DNA from: Candidatus Fermentibacteraceae bacterium
Lineage (GTDB): Bacteria; Fermentibacterota; Fermentibacteria; Fermentibacterales; JCC-6
Length of the DNA: 51,780 nucleotides
Direction: 5' to 3'
Assembly: GCA_016936235.1 (NCBI GenBank)
Contig: JAFGPK010000070.1
Location: forward strand, 1-51,780
Of this stretch, positions 23,736 through 31,731 are shown piece after piece. Position 1 is the stretch's first letter. The number at the start of each line of letters is the position of its first letter. Made by a program: the position numbers and the translations under genes. The notes beneath the pieces were generated by a model, which saw only the letters and a list, made by a program, of their open reading frames with translations, searched no databases and was not told the origin of the DNA.

Positions 23736-24067
23736 TGATCGCGTATTGGGTCGATGCGACGGTGAACGTTGTCCCGCTGGTGATAACCGGGGGCGCTGTG
23801 CTGCTCATACTTGGGCTCATCCAGCTGTTCCTCGGTCTCAAGGCCCAGAGATCCCCCGGGGTCACCGGGGAAAGGGCTATGATAGGCGAGACCGGTGTTG
23901 TCAGGAAAGCCGCCGGATTCAGGCAGCGATGCATAGTCGAGATAAGGGGTGAACTGTGGTGGTGCGTCCCGGCCGCTGCAGGGACCGTACTCGGCGAGGG
24001 AGCCACCGTGAAGGTGGTGGACATCACCGCGGATTCCATGATACTGAAAGTTGACACAGTGGAATAA
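23735..24067 (+). CDS. Short NfeD-like protein (membrane helix plus OB fold)
   Basis: A 110-residue protein. One hydrophobic segment ([20 protein letters not shown]) precedes an OB-fold domain with [40 protein letters not shown] and [15 protein letters not shown]. This matches the soluble C-terminal domain of NfeD proteins. NfeD partners are nearly always encoded next to stomatin/slipin proteins, and one follows here at 24102. The short form lacks the serine protease domain. It is thought to help organise membrane microdomains together with the SPFH protein. Confidence 0.85.
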   Translation: MIAYWVDATVNVVPLVITGGAVLLILGLIQLFLGLKAQRSPGVTGERAMIGETGVVRKAAGFRQRCIVEIRGELWWCVPAAAGTVLGEGATVKVVDITADSMILKVDTVE

Positions 24068-24101
24068 GGGATACCGGGAAGAAGAGAAGAAGGGAGTCGC
24101 A

Positions 24102-24860
24102 ATGGGGCCGGGAATCATAGTCGTGCTGGTGATCCTGTTCATTTTCCTGCTTTCGGCGCTGAAGGTGCTCAAGGAATATCAGAGGGGCGTCATATTCAGG
24201 CTGGGTAAGGTAATAGGGCTCAAGGGACCAGGGCTCATCATCGTCTGGCCCATGATAGATAACATCAGGCGGGTGGACCTCAGGGTGGTCACCATGGACG
24301 TGCCCCCGCAGGATATCATTACACGGGACAACGTGTCCGTGAGGGTGAACGCCGTTGTCTACTTCAGGGTCGTTGATCCCAGGAGCGCCATTCTCGAGGT
24401 CGAGAACTACATCTACGCGACGAGCCAGCTTGCCCAGACCACCCTCAGGAGCGTACTGGGCGAAGCTTCCCTTGACCAGCTCCTCTCCCAGAGGGACGAG
24501 ATCAACGCCAAGCTCCAGGACATACTCGACAGGATGACCGACCCTTGGGGCATCAAGGTCAGCACCGTGGAGGTCAAGCATGTGGACCTTCCCGAGGACA
24601 TGCAGAGGGTCATGGCAAGGCAGGCCGAGGCGGAGAGGGACAGGAGGGCCAAGATAATCAGGTCCGATGCCGAGTTCCAGGCCGCCCAGAAGCTGGCCGA
24701 CGCCGCGGACATCATAGACGCCCACCCGGTGGCCCTGCAGCTTCGTTACATGCAGACGCTCTCCGAGATAGCCGTAGAGAACAATTCCACCACCATATTC
24801 CCGCTTCCCATCGAGCTGCTCAAGCCCTTCCTCAGGAAGCTCGAAGACGGACAGGGGTAG
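24102..24860 (+). CDS. SPFH/Band 7 slipin-type membrane protein
   Basis: A 252-residue stomatin-like protein. ATG 24102 is chosen because AAGGGAG lies five bases upstream and the N-terminus then starts directly at the membrane helix [16 protein letters not shown]. The SPFH core includes [20 protein letters not shown], the [20 protein letters not shown] segment and [20 protein letters not shown]. The C-terminal helical part has [19 protein letters not shown]. Slipins oligomerise on the inner membrane and, with NfeD, are linked to microdomain organisation and protein quality control. The following dapA begins six bases later. Confidence 0.92.
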   Translation: MGPGIIVVLVILFIFLLSALKVLKEYQRGVIFRLGKVIGLKGPGLIIVWPMIDNIRRVDLRVVTMDVPPQDIITRDNVSVRVNAVVYFRVVDPRSAILEVENYIYATSQLAQTTLRSVLGEASLDQLLSQRDEINAKLQDILDRMTDPWGIKVSTVEVKHVDLPEDMQRVMARQAEAERDRRAKIIRSDAEFQAAQKLADAADIIDAHPVALQLRYMQTLSEIAVENNSTTIFPLPIELLKPFLRKLEDGQG

Positions 24861-24866
24861 CCGGCC

Positions 24867-25736
24867 GTGTTCGGAGGGGCGATAACCGCTCTGGCCACTC
24901 CCTTCAGGAACGGGTCGGTGGACGACCAGGCCATCGCCAGGATGGTCAACCGGCAGATCGAGAGGAACATAGACGGACTCCTGGCATGCGGATGCACCGG
25001 TGAGGCCGCTACCCTGACAACGGCGGAGCACCTCCATGTGATAGAGCAGGTGCTGGAAGCCGCAGGTGGAAGGGTACCGGTGATTGCCGGGACCGGAAAG
25101 AACGACACCGCCGCCTCCATCCGGCTTTCGAAGGATGCGGAGGCGATGGGAGTGGACGGTGTGCTCCTGATAACGCCCTACTACAACAAGCCCACGCCAA
25201 GGGGTCAGATAGAGCACTACACCGCCGTGGCGGACGCCGTCGACTGCCCCGTCATCCTGTACAATGTACCAGGGAGGACCGGAACGGACATGCTGCCGGA
25301 GACTGTGGCGCGTCTCTCACGGCACCCCAGGATAGTAGCCATCAAGGATGCCTCCGGTTCAGCCGAGAGGGTCACCGCGATCCGGGAGCTGTGCGATATA
25401 ACGATCCTAAGCGGCGACGACGCCATAGCGATGGCGCAGATAGCCCTTGGAGCGGAGGGTGTGATCTCGGTGATTTCCAACGTAGCCCCCGGAGAGATGG
25501 CCAGGCTGGTCTCCCTGACTGCCGAAGGAAAGCTGGCTGACGCACGGGAACTTCAGAACAGGCTCTACCCGGTCATGAAGGCGATGTTCCTCGAGACCAA
25601 TCCCATCCCTGTCAAGAAAGCGCTTTCCCTGATGGGTCTCTGCACCGACGAGATGAGGCTGCCTCTGGTGAGCATGTCCGACGAGCTGGTGCCGAGGCTC
25701 GAACAGGCGATGAAGAAGGCCGGGCTTCTGGGATGA
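24867..25736 (+). CDS. dapA: 4-hydroxy-tetrahydrodipicolinate synthase
   Basis: A 289-residue TIM-barrel aldolase. GTG 24867 gives MFGGAITALATPF. Diagnostic segments are GLLACGCTGEAATL (consensus GTTGE), VIAGTGKNDT, the catalytic tyrosine in VLLITPYYNKP, LYNVPGRTG and the Schiff-base lysine Lys160 in AIKDASGS. It condenses pyruvate with aspartate semialdehyde in the diaminopimelate/lysine pathway. Together with the adjacent dapB it makes the precursor of peptidoglycan cross-links. The final bases overlap dapB by four (ATGA). Confidence 0.95.
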   Translation: MFGGAITALATPFRNGSVDDQAIARMVNRQIERNIDGLLACGCTGEAATLTTAEHLHVIEQVLEAAGGRVPVIAGTGKNDTAASIRLSKDAEAMGVDGVLLITPYYNKPTPRGQIEHYTAVADAVDCPVILYNVPGRTGTDMLPETVARLSRHPRIVAIKDASGSAERVTAIRELCDITILSGDDAIAMAQIALGAEGVISVISNVAPGEMARLVSLTAEGKLADARELQNRLYPVMKAMFLETNPIPVKKALSLMGLCTDEMRLPLVSMSDELVPRLEQAMKKAGLLG

Positions 25737-26461
25737 GATTGTGCGTCTTCGGCAGCGAAGGCAGGATGGGCAGGCTGATAAGGGATGAGGCCGGCGATTC
25801 TGTGGTGGCCTGCTACGACAGGGTACCCCCGGGTACCCCGCCCGAGGTCCGGCTGCCGGACGACGTGGATGTGATCCTGGATTTCTCGCTCCCTTCAGCA
25901 TGGGGCGATCTGGACCTGCTGATGTCTCCCTCCCGGGCAGCCCTGGTCACCGGAACAACCGGTCTCGGTCCGTCTCACATGGAGATGCTTGACAGATGGG
26001 CCGGAGAGAGGGCCGTTTTTGCTTCCGCGAACATGAGCCGGGGAATCTACGTCCTCGGAAGACTCCTGGAGCTTGCCGGAAGGATGCTGTCCCGGGATTT
26101 CTCCCTCGAGGTGGTGGAGATCCACCATGGCGGGAAGGTGGACAGTCCCAGCGGCACCGCTCTTAAACTTGCTGATATCTGGGAGAGCTTTGCGGGACAG
26201 GGCGTCAGGACGATGGGAAGGTCGGGATCCGTGGGGCCGCGGAAGCCGGTTGAGATAGGCATGCACTCCCTGCGGGGAGGGGATGTGGCCGGCGAGCACC
26301 AGCTTCATCTCCTCGGCGAAGGTGAGCGTCTGGTCCTCACCCACATGATCACGGGGAGGAGGACCCTGGCCCTCGGTGCCCTCAGGGCGGCCGAGTTCCT
26401 CATCGGGAAGGAGCCGGGGCTGTATTCCATGGATGATCTGATGAACGGTGACCGGAAGTGA
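25733..26461 (+). CDS. dapB: 4-hydroxy-tetrahydrodipicolinate reductase
   Basis: A 242-residue reductase. The Rossmann motif CVFGSEGRMGRLI is at the N-terminus, DVILDFSLPSA and VTGTTGL follow, and the catalytic region EIHHGGKVDSPSGTALKLAD contains the paired histidines and lysine. GEHQLHLLGEGERLVLTH closes the core. It reduces hydroxy-tetrahydrodipicolinate with NAD(P)H. It is somewhat short for the family (E. coli about 273 residues). It starts within the dapA stop, and its own TGA is three bases before the MEMO gene start. Confidence 0.93.
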   Translation: MRLCVFGSEGRMGRLIRDEAGDSVVACYDRVPPGTPPEVRLPDDVDVILDFSLPSAWGDLDLLMSPSRAALVTGTTGLGPSHMEMLDRWAGERAVFASANMSRGIYVLGRLLELAGRMLSRDFSLEVVEIHHGGKVDSPSGTALKLADIWESFAGQGVRTMGRSGSVGPRKPVEIGMHSLRGGDVAGEHQLHLLGEGERLVLTHMITGRRTLALGALRAAEFLIGKEPGLYSMDDLMNGDRK

Positions 26462-26463
26462 CA

Positions 26464-27285
26464 ATGGTCCGCAGACCGGCGGTTGCGGGAATGTTCTATC
26501 CGGCACGGAGGGATGATCTGGAGAGGGTGGTCAGGACCTTCATCGAAGGGTCAGGCATGTCTCCCGATGATTCCGTCACCGGCCTGGTAAGCCCCCACGC
26601 GGGGTACGTTTACTCCGGTGCGGTGGCCGGTGCCGCCTACGCGAGCGCCCCGGACGATGTGGAGACGGTGGTTGTCCTGGCCCCTCCCCACCGTTTCCCC
26701 GTGAGAGGGGCGTCAGTCTTCGACGGCGATGGATACGCGACTCCCCTGGGGGAGGCGCCGGTGAACAGGTCCATCACCGAAGCCCTGCTGAAGGCGGGGT
26801 ATTCATTCCAGCCAGAGGCTCACATGAGCGAGCATTCAGCCGAGGTCCAGGTACCATTCATCCAGGTGAGGTGGTCCGGTGTCCGGATAGCCGTGATACT
26901 CCAGGGAGACTCATCCCCTGAATTCTCCAGGGAGCTGGCCGGGGCCGTCGCAGGATCATGCGAGCACACGGGCCGTCTTCTGGTGGTTGCCTCCAGCGAT
27001 CTCTCCCACTACCATTCACTGAGAGTGGCCAGGGAGAAGGACAGGATGATGATAGAGGCCTTCAAATCCGGCGATCCTTCCAGAATGGAGGATGCCGCTG
27101 CCGCAGGAGGCGAGGCCTGTGGAAAGGGACCCATCATCACCCTCATGCATTATGCGCACATGAAGGGATGCTCCAGGTTCGGCGAGATAAGATGGACGAC
27201 CTCCGCCGACGCAAGCGGCGACAGCAGTTCGGTGGTGGGCTACTTCGCCGGATACTGCGGAGACGGAGGTGGATGCCCGTCATGA
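26464..27285 (+). CDS. amrB: MEMO1-family protein (AmmeMemoRadiSam system protein B)
   Basis: A 273-residue protein. ATG 26464, with GGAAG five bases upstream, gives MVRRPAVAGMFYPARRD, which matches the MEMO family N-terminus (REPAVAGxFYP); a GTG six bases earlier is less likely. Other signatures are LVSPHAGYVYSGAVAG, the APPHRFP motif and the C-terminal VVGYFAGYC. MEMO proteins resemble class III extradiol dioxygenases. In bacteria they usually occur with AMMECR1 and a radical SAM enzyme (AmrS) in a trio of unknown function. The AMMECR1 gene follows by ATGA overlap, but the radical SAM partner is not in this window. Confidence 0.92.
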   Translation: MVRRPAVAGMFYPARRDDLERVVRTFIEGSGMSPDDSVTGLVSPHAGYVYSGAVAGAAYASAPDDVETVVVLAPPHRFPVRGASVFDGDGYATPLGEAPVNRSITEALLKAGYSFQPEAHMSEHSAEVQVPFIQVRWSGVRIAVILQGDSSPEFSRELAGAVAGSCEHTGRLLVVASSDLSHYHSLRVAREKDRMMIEAFKSGDPSRMEDAAAAGGEACGKGPIITLMHYAHMKGCSRFGEIRWTTSADASGDSSSVVGYFAGYCGDGGGCPS

Positions 27286-27836
27286 CATCACAGCAGAGGG
27301 AGGATCTCCTCAAGCTGGCGAGGAGCGCGGTGATGGCCGCGGCATCGGGGCAGCCGCTGCCGGAGGAACCGGAAGACGAAGCTTTCCGGTGCAGGAGGGG
27401 GGCCTTCGTGACACTGAAGAAGGACGGCTCCCTAAGGGGGTGCATAGGTCATTTCACCGGTACCGGTTCACTCGGCAGGACCATTGTCGACATGGCCGCT
27501 TCGGCGGCGGTGAACGATCCCAGGTTTTCCCCTGTGCGTCCATGGGAAGTGGAGGGTCTATCCATCGACATATCCATACTGAGCCCCCTGGAACCCGCCG
27601 TTCCGGAGGACGTGGTCCCCGGGACCCACGGCCTTTACATAAAGCTCGGTTTCAGGTCCGGCACACTCCTGCCCCAGGTGGCCGCGGAGGAGGGATGGGA
27701 CCGCGGGACATTCCTTGCCCATACCTGTCTCAAGGCGGGTCTTCCCCCCGACAGCTGGAAGAGGGACGATGTAGAGATATACACATACACTGCTGAAGTG
27801 TTCGGCGAAGAAGAGGAAGGAGCTTACGGTAAATGA
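27282..27836 (+). CDS. amrA: AMMECR1-domain protein (AmmeMemoRadiSam system protein A)
   Basis: A 184-residue protein. ATG 27282 overlaps the MEMO stop (ATGA); ATG 27273 is another in-frame option with a closer GGAGG. Landmarks are RCRRGAFVTLKKDGSLRGCI, the invariant LRGCIGHF motif, VNDPRFSPVRPWEVEGLSID, a SILSPLEP strand and the closing LLPQVAAEEGWDRGTFL. AMMECR1 proteins are small alpha/beta folds with an unassigned biochemical role. The pair with MEMO1 is conserved. It overlaps the following lipoprotein gene by four bases. Confidence 0.93.
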   Translation: MTSQQREDLLKLARSAVMAAASGQPLPEEPEDEAFRCRRGAFVTLKKDGSLRGCIGHFTGTGSLGRTIVDMAASAAVNDPRFSPVRPWEVEGLSIDISILSPLEPAVPEDVVPGTHGLYIKLGFRSGTLLPQVAAEEGWDRGTFLAHTCLKAGLPPDSWKRDDVEIYTYTAEVFGEEEEGAYGK

Positions 27837-28480
27837 AATATCTTCTTATCCTGGCCGCTGTCCTGATGATGGGCTGCAAGATGCCCGGTGTCGGCGAACT
27901 GGAGGAGAGGGTGGACGAACTTGAATCCACCACCGTCTACGATGATTCCGACCTTGTCGACAGGGTTGAATACGTCGAGAACGAGATCGTGATTATTGAC
28001 CAGAGGGTCACGTCGCTGGAAATGGGCGAGGTGGCTCAGATCCCGGAGATGCCGGAACAGGGGAGGCCTCCGGTTCAGGAAGAGGGACCCGATACCACGC
28101 CGGTCGAACAGCGGGTCCCGGCCATGGAGGACATTCCCGGTCTGCTTGAACACCTCGATGGAATGGAATCCGCCTTCTTCGACAGCATGACGGTGCTTGA
28201 CGTTTCACTGGCCGACCTGTACGCCACGGTGGAGGATCTGAGTTTCGCCGTGGACAGTCTCACCATGGGTATGGACAGCCTCTCCATCGAGAACGATTCC
28301 CTCAAGGTCCGGATGGAGGAACTGGAGGAGACGGTTCAGGATCTCAGCTATACGGTGAGCACCCTCAGGACATCCTCTACATCCTCCACTACGTCCACCG
28401 GCGGCAGGGGCACCACTTCCTCCTCCACCGGCGGCAGGGGCAGCACCAGCAGCACTACCAGCTCAACAGGGGGCAGATGA
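27833..28480 (+). CDS. Coiled-coil lipoprotein with STGGRG repeat tail
   Basis: A 215-residue lipoprotein starting in the AMMECR1 stop. The signal MKYLLILAAVLMMGC ends in a good lipobox. Two heptad-rich regions follow (ELEERVDELESTTVYD onward, and residues ~100-180 with recurring D-S-L/x-L-S units such as AVDSLTMGMDSLSIENDSL), predicting long coiled coils separated by a Pro/Glu-rich stretch. The C-terminal ~35 residues are Ser/Thr/Gly low complexity with three STGGRG/STGGR units. This architecture recalls envelope spacers (Lpp, YbgF) with a flexible, possibly surface-exposed tail. No family is recognised. It is the last gene before the strong hairpin at 28501. Confidence 0.8.
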   Translation: MKYLLILAAVLMMGCKMPGVGELEERVDELESTTVYDDSDLVDRVEYVENEIVIIDQRVTSLEMGEVAQIPEMPEQGRPPVQEEGPDTTPVEQRVPAMEDIPGLLEHLDGMESAFFDSMTVLDVSLADLYATVEDLSFAVDSLTMGMDSLSIENDSLKVRMEELEETVQDLSYTVSTLRTSSTSSTTSTGGRGTTSSSTGGRGSTSSTTSSTGGR

Positions 28481-28500
28481 TCCGATCCCTGAAAAGGCGG

Positions 28501-28531
28501 GGCGGTGGCGGGCCCGGTGCCCGCCACCGCC
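28501..28531. terminator. Perfect 13-bp GC hairpin, bidirectional terminator
   Basis: GGCGGTGGCGGGC pairs perfectly with GCCCGCCACCGCC over a CCGGT loop. It lies between two convergent genes, 20 bases after the lipoprotein stop and 18 bases before the tyrS stop. On the minus strand the stem is followed by CCGCCTTTTC, a short U-run; on the plus strand the tail is only TTCCCC, so it may act better for tyrS. Confidence 0.8.
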
Positions 28532-28549
28532 TTCCCCGGAACACACTGT

Positions 28550-29785
28550 CTATTCGGCGCTGAAAACCACTCTGTAATACCTTTTCTTGCCTGCCCTGAG
28601 AAGAAGGCTGTCCGGCGTCGTATCAGGGTCAAGGCACTCAAGCGGGTCCTCCACGCGACCGCTGTCTATGTAAAGTCCCCCCTGGCCCGCAAGCCTTCTC
28701 ACTTCGCTCCTGGTGTCGCAAAGGCCGGTCTTCACGAAGAGGTCGAGACATGTCACACCTTCCCGCAGGATGGAGCGGGGCAGCTGGAGGCTGGGAACCT
28801 CGTCATGTGATCCCTCGCCCTCGAACAGGGACCTTGAAGCTTTCTGCGCCCTGATTGCCTCCTCCATGCCGTGAGTGATTGCAGTGGCTTCCACGGCGAG
28901 TCTCTCCTTCACGCTCCTCAGATCGGCCCCCTTCAGGAGGGAAAGCTCGTCTATCTCCTCCATGGGCATGAAAGTGTAGAGCTTCATGAAGTAGACGGCG
29001 TCCTTGTCATCCACGTTTATCCAGAACTGATAGTAGTCGTAGGGGCTGGTCAGGCGAGGATCCAGCCAGACGGCGCCTCCGGCCTGTGTCTTGCTCATCT
29101 TCTCCCCGGACGCGGTAGTGACCAGGGGACAGGTGAACCCCCAGGTCTCCTTGCCCTCGGATCGTCTGATAAGGTCGATACCGGCCACTATATTGCCCCA
29201 CTGGTCCGACCCGCCTATCTGCAGGACGCAGTCGAACTCGCGGAACAGGTGAAGGAAATCGTATGCCTGAAGCAGACTGTAGCTGAACTCGAGGAAGGAG
29301 ATGCCGGTCTCCAGCCGCAGCCTCACTGATTCCGCCGAAAGCATCCTGTTGACGCTGAAATGGCGCCCCACATCCCTGAGGAACTCGAGGTGGTTCAGTC
29401 CCGAGAGCCAGTCCCAGTTGTCAAGCATGATGGCTCCGTTGTCCCGGGATTCGAAATCAAGGAACCTGCCCAGCTGCCTCCTCAGGGATCCTGCCCATCC
29501 GGCCACGGTGTTCATGGACTCGAAAGTCCTCTCGGTGCTTCTTCCCGAGGGATCGCCCACCAGGGCTGTGCCTCCCCCCACGACGATGATGGGCCTGTGG
29601 CCCCCATCCTGAAGATGGCGCGCTATCATGAGGGGCACGAGGTGCCCCAGGTGAAGGCTTTCGGCGGTTGCGTCGAATCCGATGTAGAAACTCAATGGAG
29701 GTCCGTCCAGGAGTTCAGAAAGCTTCTCCTCGGCCGTCATCTGGAAGATGAGACCCCTCTCGCTGAGTATTCTCAGTAGCTCCAA
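28550..29785 (-). CDS. tyrS: Tyrosyl-tRNA synthetase
   Basis: A 411-residue class I synthetase. TTG 29785 is chosen because AAGGGAG lies seven bases upstream; a TTG at 29812 has no ribosome site. Landmarks are FYIGFDATAESLHLGHLVPL with the HIGH motif read HLGH, VVGGGTALVGDPSGR, the tRNA/Tyr-binding QIGGSDQWGNI, and GEKMSKT in place of KMSKS. A C-terminal S4-like domain (CLDLFVKTGLCDTRSEVRRL) binds the tRNA arm. It charges tRNA-Tyr. It is the only gene on its strand here, divergent from upp, and converges on the shared hairpin terminator. Confidence 0.95.
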   Translation of the reverse strand: MELLRILSERGLIFQMTAEEKLSELLDGPPLSFYIGFDATAESLHLGHLVPLMIARHLQDGGHRPIIVVGGGTALVGDPSGRSTERTFESMNTVAGWAGSLRRQLGRFLDFESRDNGAIMLDNWDWLSGLNHLEFLRDVGRHFSVNRMLSAESVRLRLETGISFLEFSYSLLQAYDFLHLFREFDCVLQIGGSDQWGNIVAGIDLIRRSEGKETWGFTCPLVTTASGEKMSKTQAGGAVWLDPRLTSPYDYYQFWINVDDKDAVYFMKLYTFMPMEEIDELSLLKGADLRSVKERLAVEATAITHGMEEAIRAQKASRSLFEGEGSHDEVPSLQLPRSILREGVTCLDLFVKTGLCDTRSEVRRLAGQGGLYIDSGRVEDPLECLDPDTTPDSLLLRAGKKRYYRVVFSAE

Positions 29786-29835
29786 AACCTTGCTCCCTTC
29801 AACCTGAGACAACTGGCAGACAGCCTGTCAGGTGC

Positions 29836-29868
29836 TTATGTTCCCGTCTGTCGTAACAGGGAACATAA
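29836..29868. promoter_or_regulatory. Perfect 10-bp inverted repeat upstream of upp
   Basis: TTATGTTCCC and GGGAACATAA are exact inverse copies separated by 13 bases, ending 14 bases before the upp start. A second short palindrome, GACAGCCTGTC, lies at 29819-29829. The position between divergent tyrS and upp suits an operator for a dimeric regulator or a 5' leader hairpin; which of the two genes it serves is not evident. Confidence 0.5.
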
Positions 29869-29882
29869 TATCGGAGAGAATA

Positions 29883-30494
29883 ATGGAAACCATCGAATTC
29901 GAACATCCGGTTGCCAGAAGCATACTGACGAAGCTGCGGGACAGGGACACGGGCTCCGACGAGTTTCGCAGGCTTGCGCACCGGCTGGGGTTCATGCTGG
30001 CGGTGGAGGCTACAAGGAACCTCTGCACGGCACCTCTCCCGGTCGAGACCCCCATGGAACCCACGCTGGGAGAGAAGACCGCGGAAAACCCCGTGCTGAT
30101 GCCTGTCCTGAGGGCTGGACTGGGTATACTCGCCCCCTTTCAGGAGCTTCTGCCGGATTCCCCCGTGGCCTTCGTGGGACTCAGGAGGGATGAGAGCACA
30201 GGGGAAGCCGAGTGGCTCTACGATTCCGTTCCCGACCTGTCAGGCAGGCACGTCATCATACTCGATCCAATGCTGGCCACTGCCGGAACCGCCAGGGCCG
30301 TTATCGATTATGTTATCAGGATGGGGGCGGAGGAGATAACGCTGGTCAGCGTGGTTGCAGCCCCCGAGGGTATATACAGGCTCGGTGAGTACGAGAACCT
30401 GACCGTGATAACGGTTTCCGTCGACAGGGAACTGGACGACAGCTGGTTCATACTCCCGGGCCTGGGAGATTTCGGGGACAGACTGTTCCAGTAG
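29883..30494 (+). CDS. upp: Uracil phosphoribosyltransferase
   Basis: A 203-residue PRTase. ATG 29883 follows GGAGAG by four bases and gives the expected start METIEFEHPVARSILTKLRD; the open frame upstream (to 29832) would run through the inverted repeat. Landmarks are FMLAVEATRNL, the VLRAGLGIL loop, VGLRRDE, the PRPP-binding ILDPMLATAGTA (consensus DPMLATGGT, one Gly replaced by Ala) and the C-terminal PGLGDFGDRLF. It salvages uracil to UMP. It is the first gene of the long plus-strand run to 45751. Confidence 0.94.
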   Translation: METIEFEHPVARSILTKLRDRDTGSDEFRRLAHRLGFMLAVEATRNLCTAPLPVETPMEPTLGEKTAENPVLMPVLRAGLGILAPFQELLPDSPVAFVGLRRDESTGEAEWLYDSVPDLSGRHVIILDPMLATAGTARAVIDYVIRMGAEEITLVSVVAAPEGIYRLGEYENLTVITVSVDRELDDSWFILPGLGDFGDRLFQ

Positions 30495-30524
30495 CATCTA
30501 AACCGGCATAGAACGGGGCTGCGG

Positions 30525-31718
30525 ATGGACGGCAAGGGCTTATTCATAGCCGGAAGCGACATGAACGCAGGCAAGACAACCCTTAGTCTGGGGCTGATCT
30601 CCTGGCTGGAGGAGAACATCTCAGGCAGGGTGTCCTTCATGAAACCGCTGGGGCAGAAGACCATGCTCTTCGACGGCGAGTCGGTTGGCGAGGACACCTT
30701 CCTGGTCAGTAATTCCCTCGGCCTGGACATGCCCCTTCAGCACACGGCCCCTTTCACCATGTCCTCGGGTATGGCCCAGCAGTACCTTTCCGAGGGCAGG
30801 CCCTCCGACCTGGAAAAGCGTATCAGGAAGGCCTTCAGGTATCTCAGGTCCCATTCCGACCTGGTTGTGGTGGAGGGAACGGGACATCCCGGAGTGGGAT
30901 CCGTGTTCGATCTCTGCAACGCCAGAGTAGCGGGCATCATGGACATTCCGGTCCTGATGGTCCTTGACGGGGGCATAGGAAAGACGATCGACAGGTTCAC
31001 TCTGTGCAGCAGTCTGTTCCGCGAGTACTCCATACCCATACTGGGAGTCGTCATCAACAGGGTACTGCAGGACAGGATGGAGAAGGTCAAGGAGTATCTC
31101 GATCCCTGGTTCCGCCGCATGGGGATACCGGTTTTCGGGTACATACCCTTCGTGAACTCACTGGCCAGACCCTCCATAGGGATGCTGGGGCGCGAACTGG
31201 GATTCCAGGCCGACGAGTACAGGGGAAGCGGACCCGGTTCCTCCGCCGAGGGGTTCATTACCGGTTTCGGGAGCACTTCGGAGATACTGAAGGAGATCGG
31301 CGACAGCCCCAGGAGCGCACTTCTTTTGAGTTCACACAGGGAGGAGGTGCTTGACGCCATACTTGCCAGAAGGCTTTCCGGAAGCCTTGCCGAAGGGCCC
31401 GGGGCTATAGTCCTCTGCGGAGGTCCCCCCCAGGGAGACCCCAGGGTGGCGGATGGATGCAGGCAGCTGGGCATTCCCCTCTACGGTACGTCCAGAAGCG
31501 CGGGAGACTCGGTCTCGATACTCAACAGGAGAATCTTCAAGGTGGAGCCCGGTGAATCGATCAAGATCGGCGAGATAGTGAGGACCATAAAGAGCAGCGT
31601 GAATCTTCAGGCTGTCATCGATGCCCTGGCCACATGCCCTTCGGTACCCGGGAGGGGTGCTGAGAAGCCCGTATCCAGGCTGAGGTCGTGGTTCTCCCGG
31701 ATCTTCCGGGGACGTTGA
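30525..31718 (+). CDS. BioD-like P-loop protein with C-terminal DRTGG-like domain
   Basis: A 397-residue protein of two parts. The N-terminal ~215 residues are a dethiobiotin-synthetase-like ATPase: FIAGSDMNAGKTTLSLGL (Walker A), VVVEGTGHPGVGSVFDLCNA and LGVVINRVLQ. From about residue 250 a DRTGG-type fold is suggested by ALLLSSHREEVLDAILARRL, AIVLCGGPPQGDPRV and GIPLYGTSRSAGDS. This pairing matches the regulatory N-terminal half of long phosphotransacetylases (Pta), but no catalytic PTA_PTB domain follows. It is therefore probably a stand-alone nucleotide-sensing protein. Start ATG 30525 is 30 bases after upp; the M23 peptidase gene follows 13 bases later. Confidence 0.8.
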   Translation: MDGKGLFIAGSDMNAGKTTLSLGLISWLEENISGRVSFMKPLGQKTMLFDGESVGEDTFLVSNSLGLDMPLQHTAPFTMSSGMAQQYLSEGRPSDLEKRIRKAFRYLRSHSDLVVVEGTGHPGVGSVFDLCNARVAGIMDIPVLMVLDGGIGKTIDRFTLCSSLFREYSIPILGVVINRVLQDRMEKVKEYLDPWFRRMGIPVFGYIPFVNSLARPSIGMLGRELGFQADEYRGSGPGSSAEGFITGFGSTSEILKEIGDSPRSALLLSSHREEVLDAILARRLSGSLAEGPGAIVLCGGPPQGDPRVADGCRQLGIPLYGTSRSAGDSVSILNRRIFKVEPGESIKIGEIVRTIKSSVNLQAVIDALATCPSVPGRGAEKPVSRLRSWFSRIFRGR

Positions 31719-31731
31719 CCTGGATGTCGGC

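Noticed and set aside
24024-25217. A 397-codon minus-strand open frame across the slipin and dapA genes
   Set aside because: It covers two well-recognised plus-strand genes and has no family motifs; a shadow.
28370-28460. CRISPR-like or tandem DNA repeat array
   Set aside because: The repeats are within the coding sequence of a Ser/Thr/Gly-rich tail, with no regular spacers or Cas genes.
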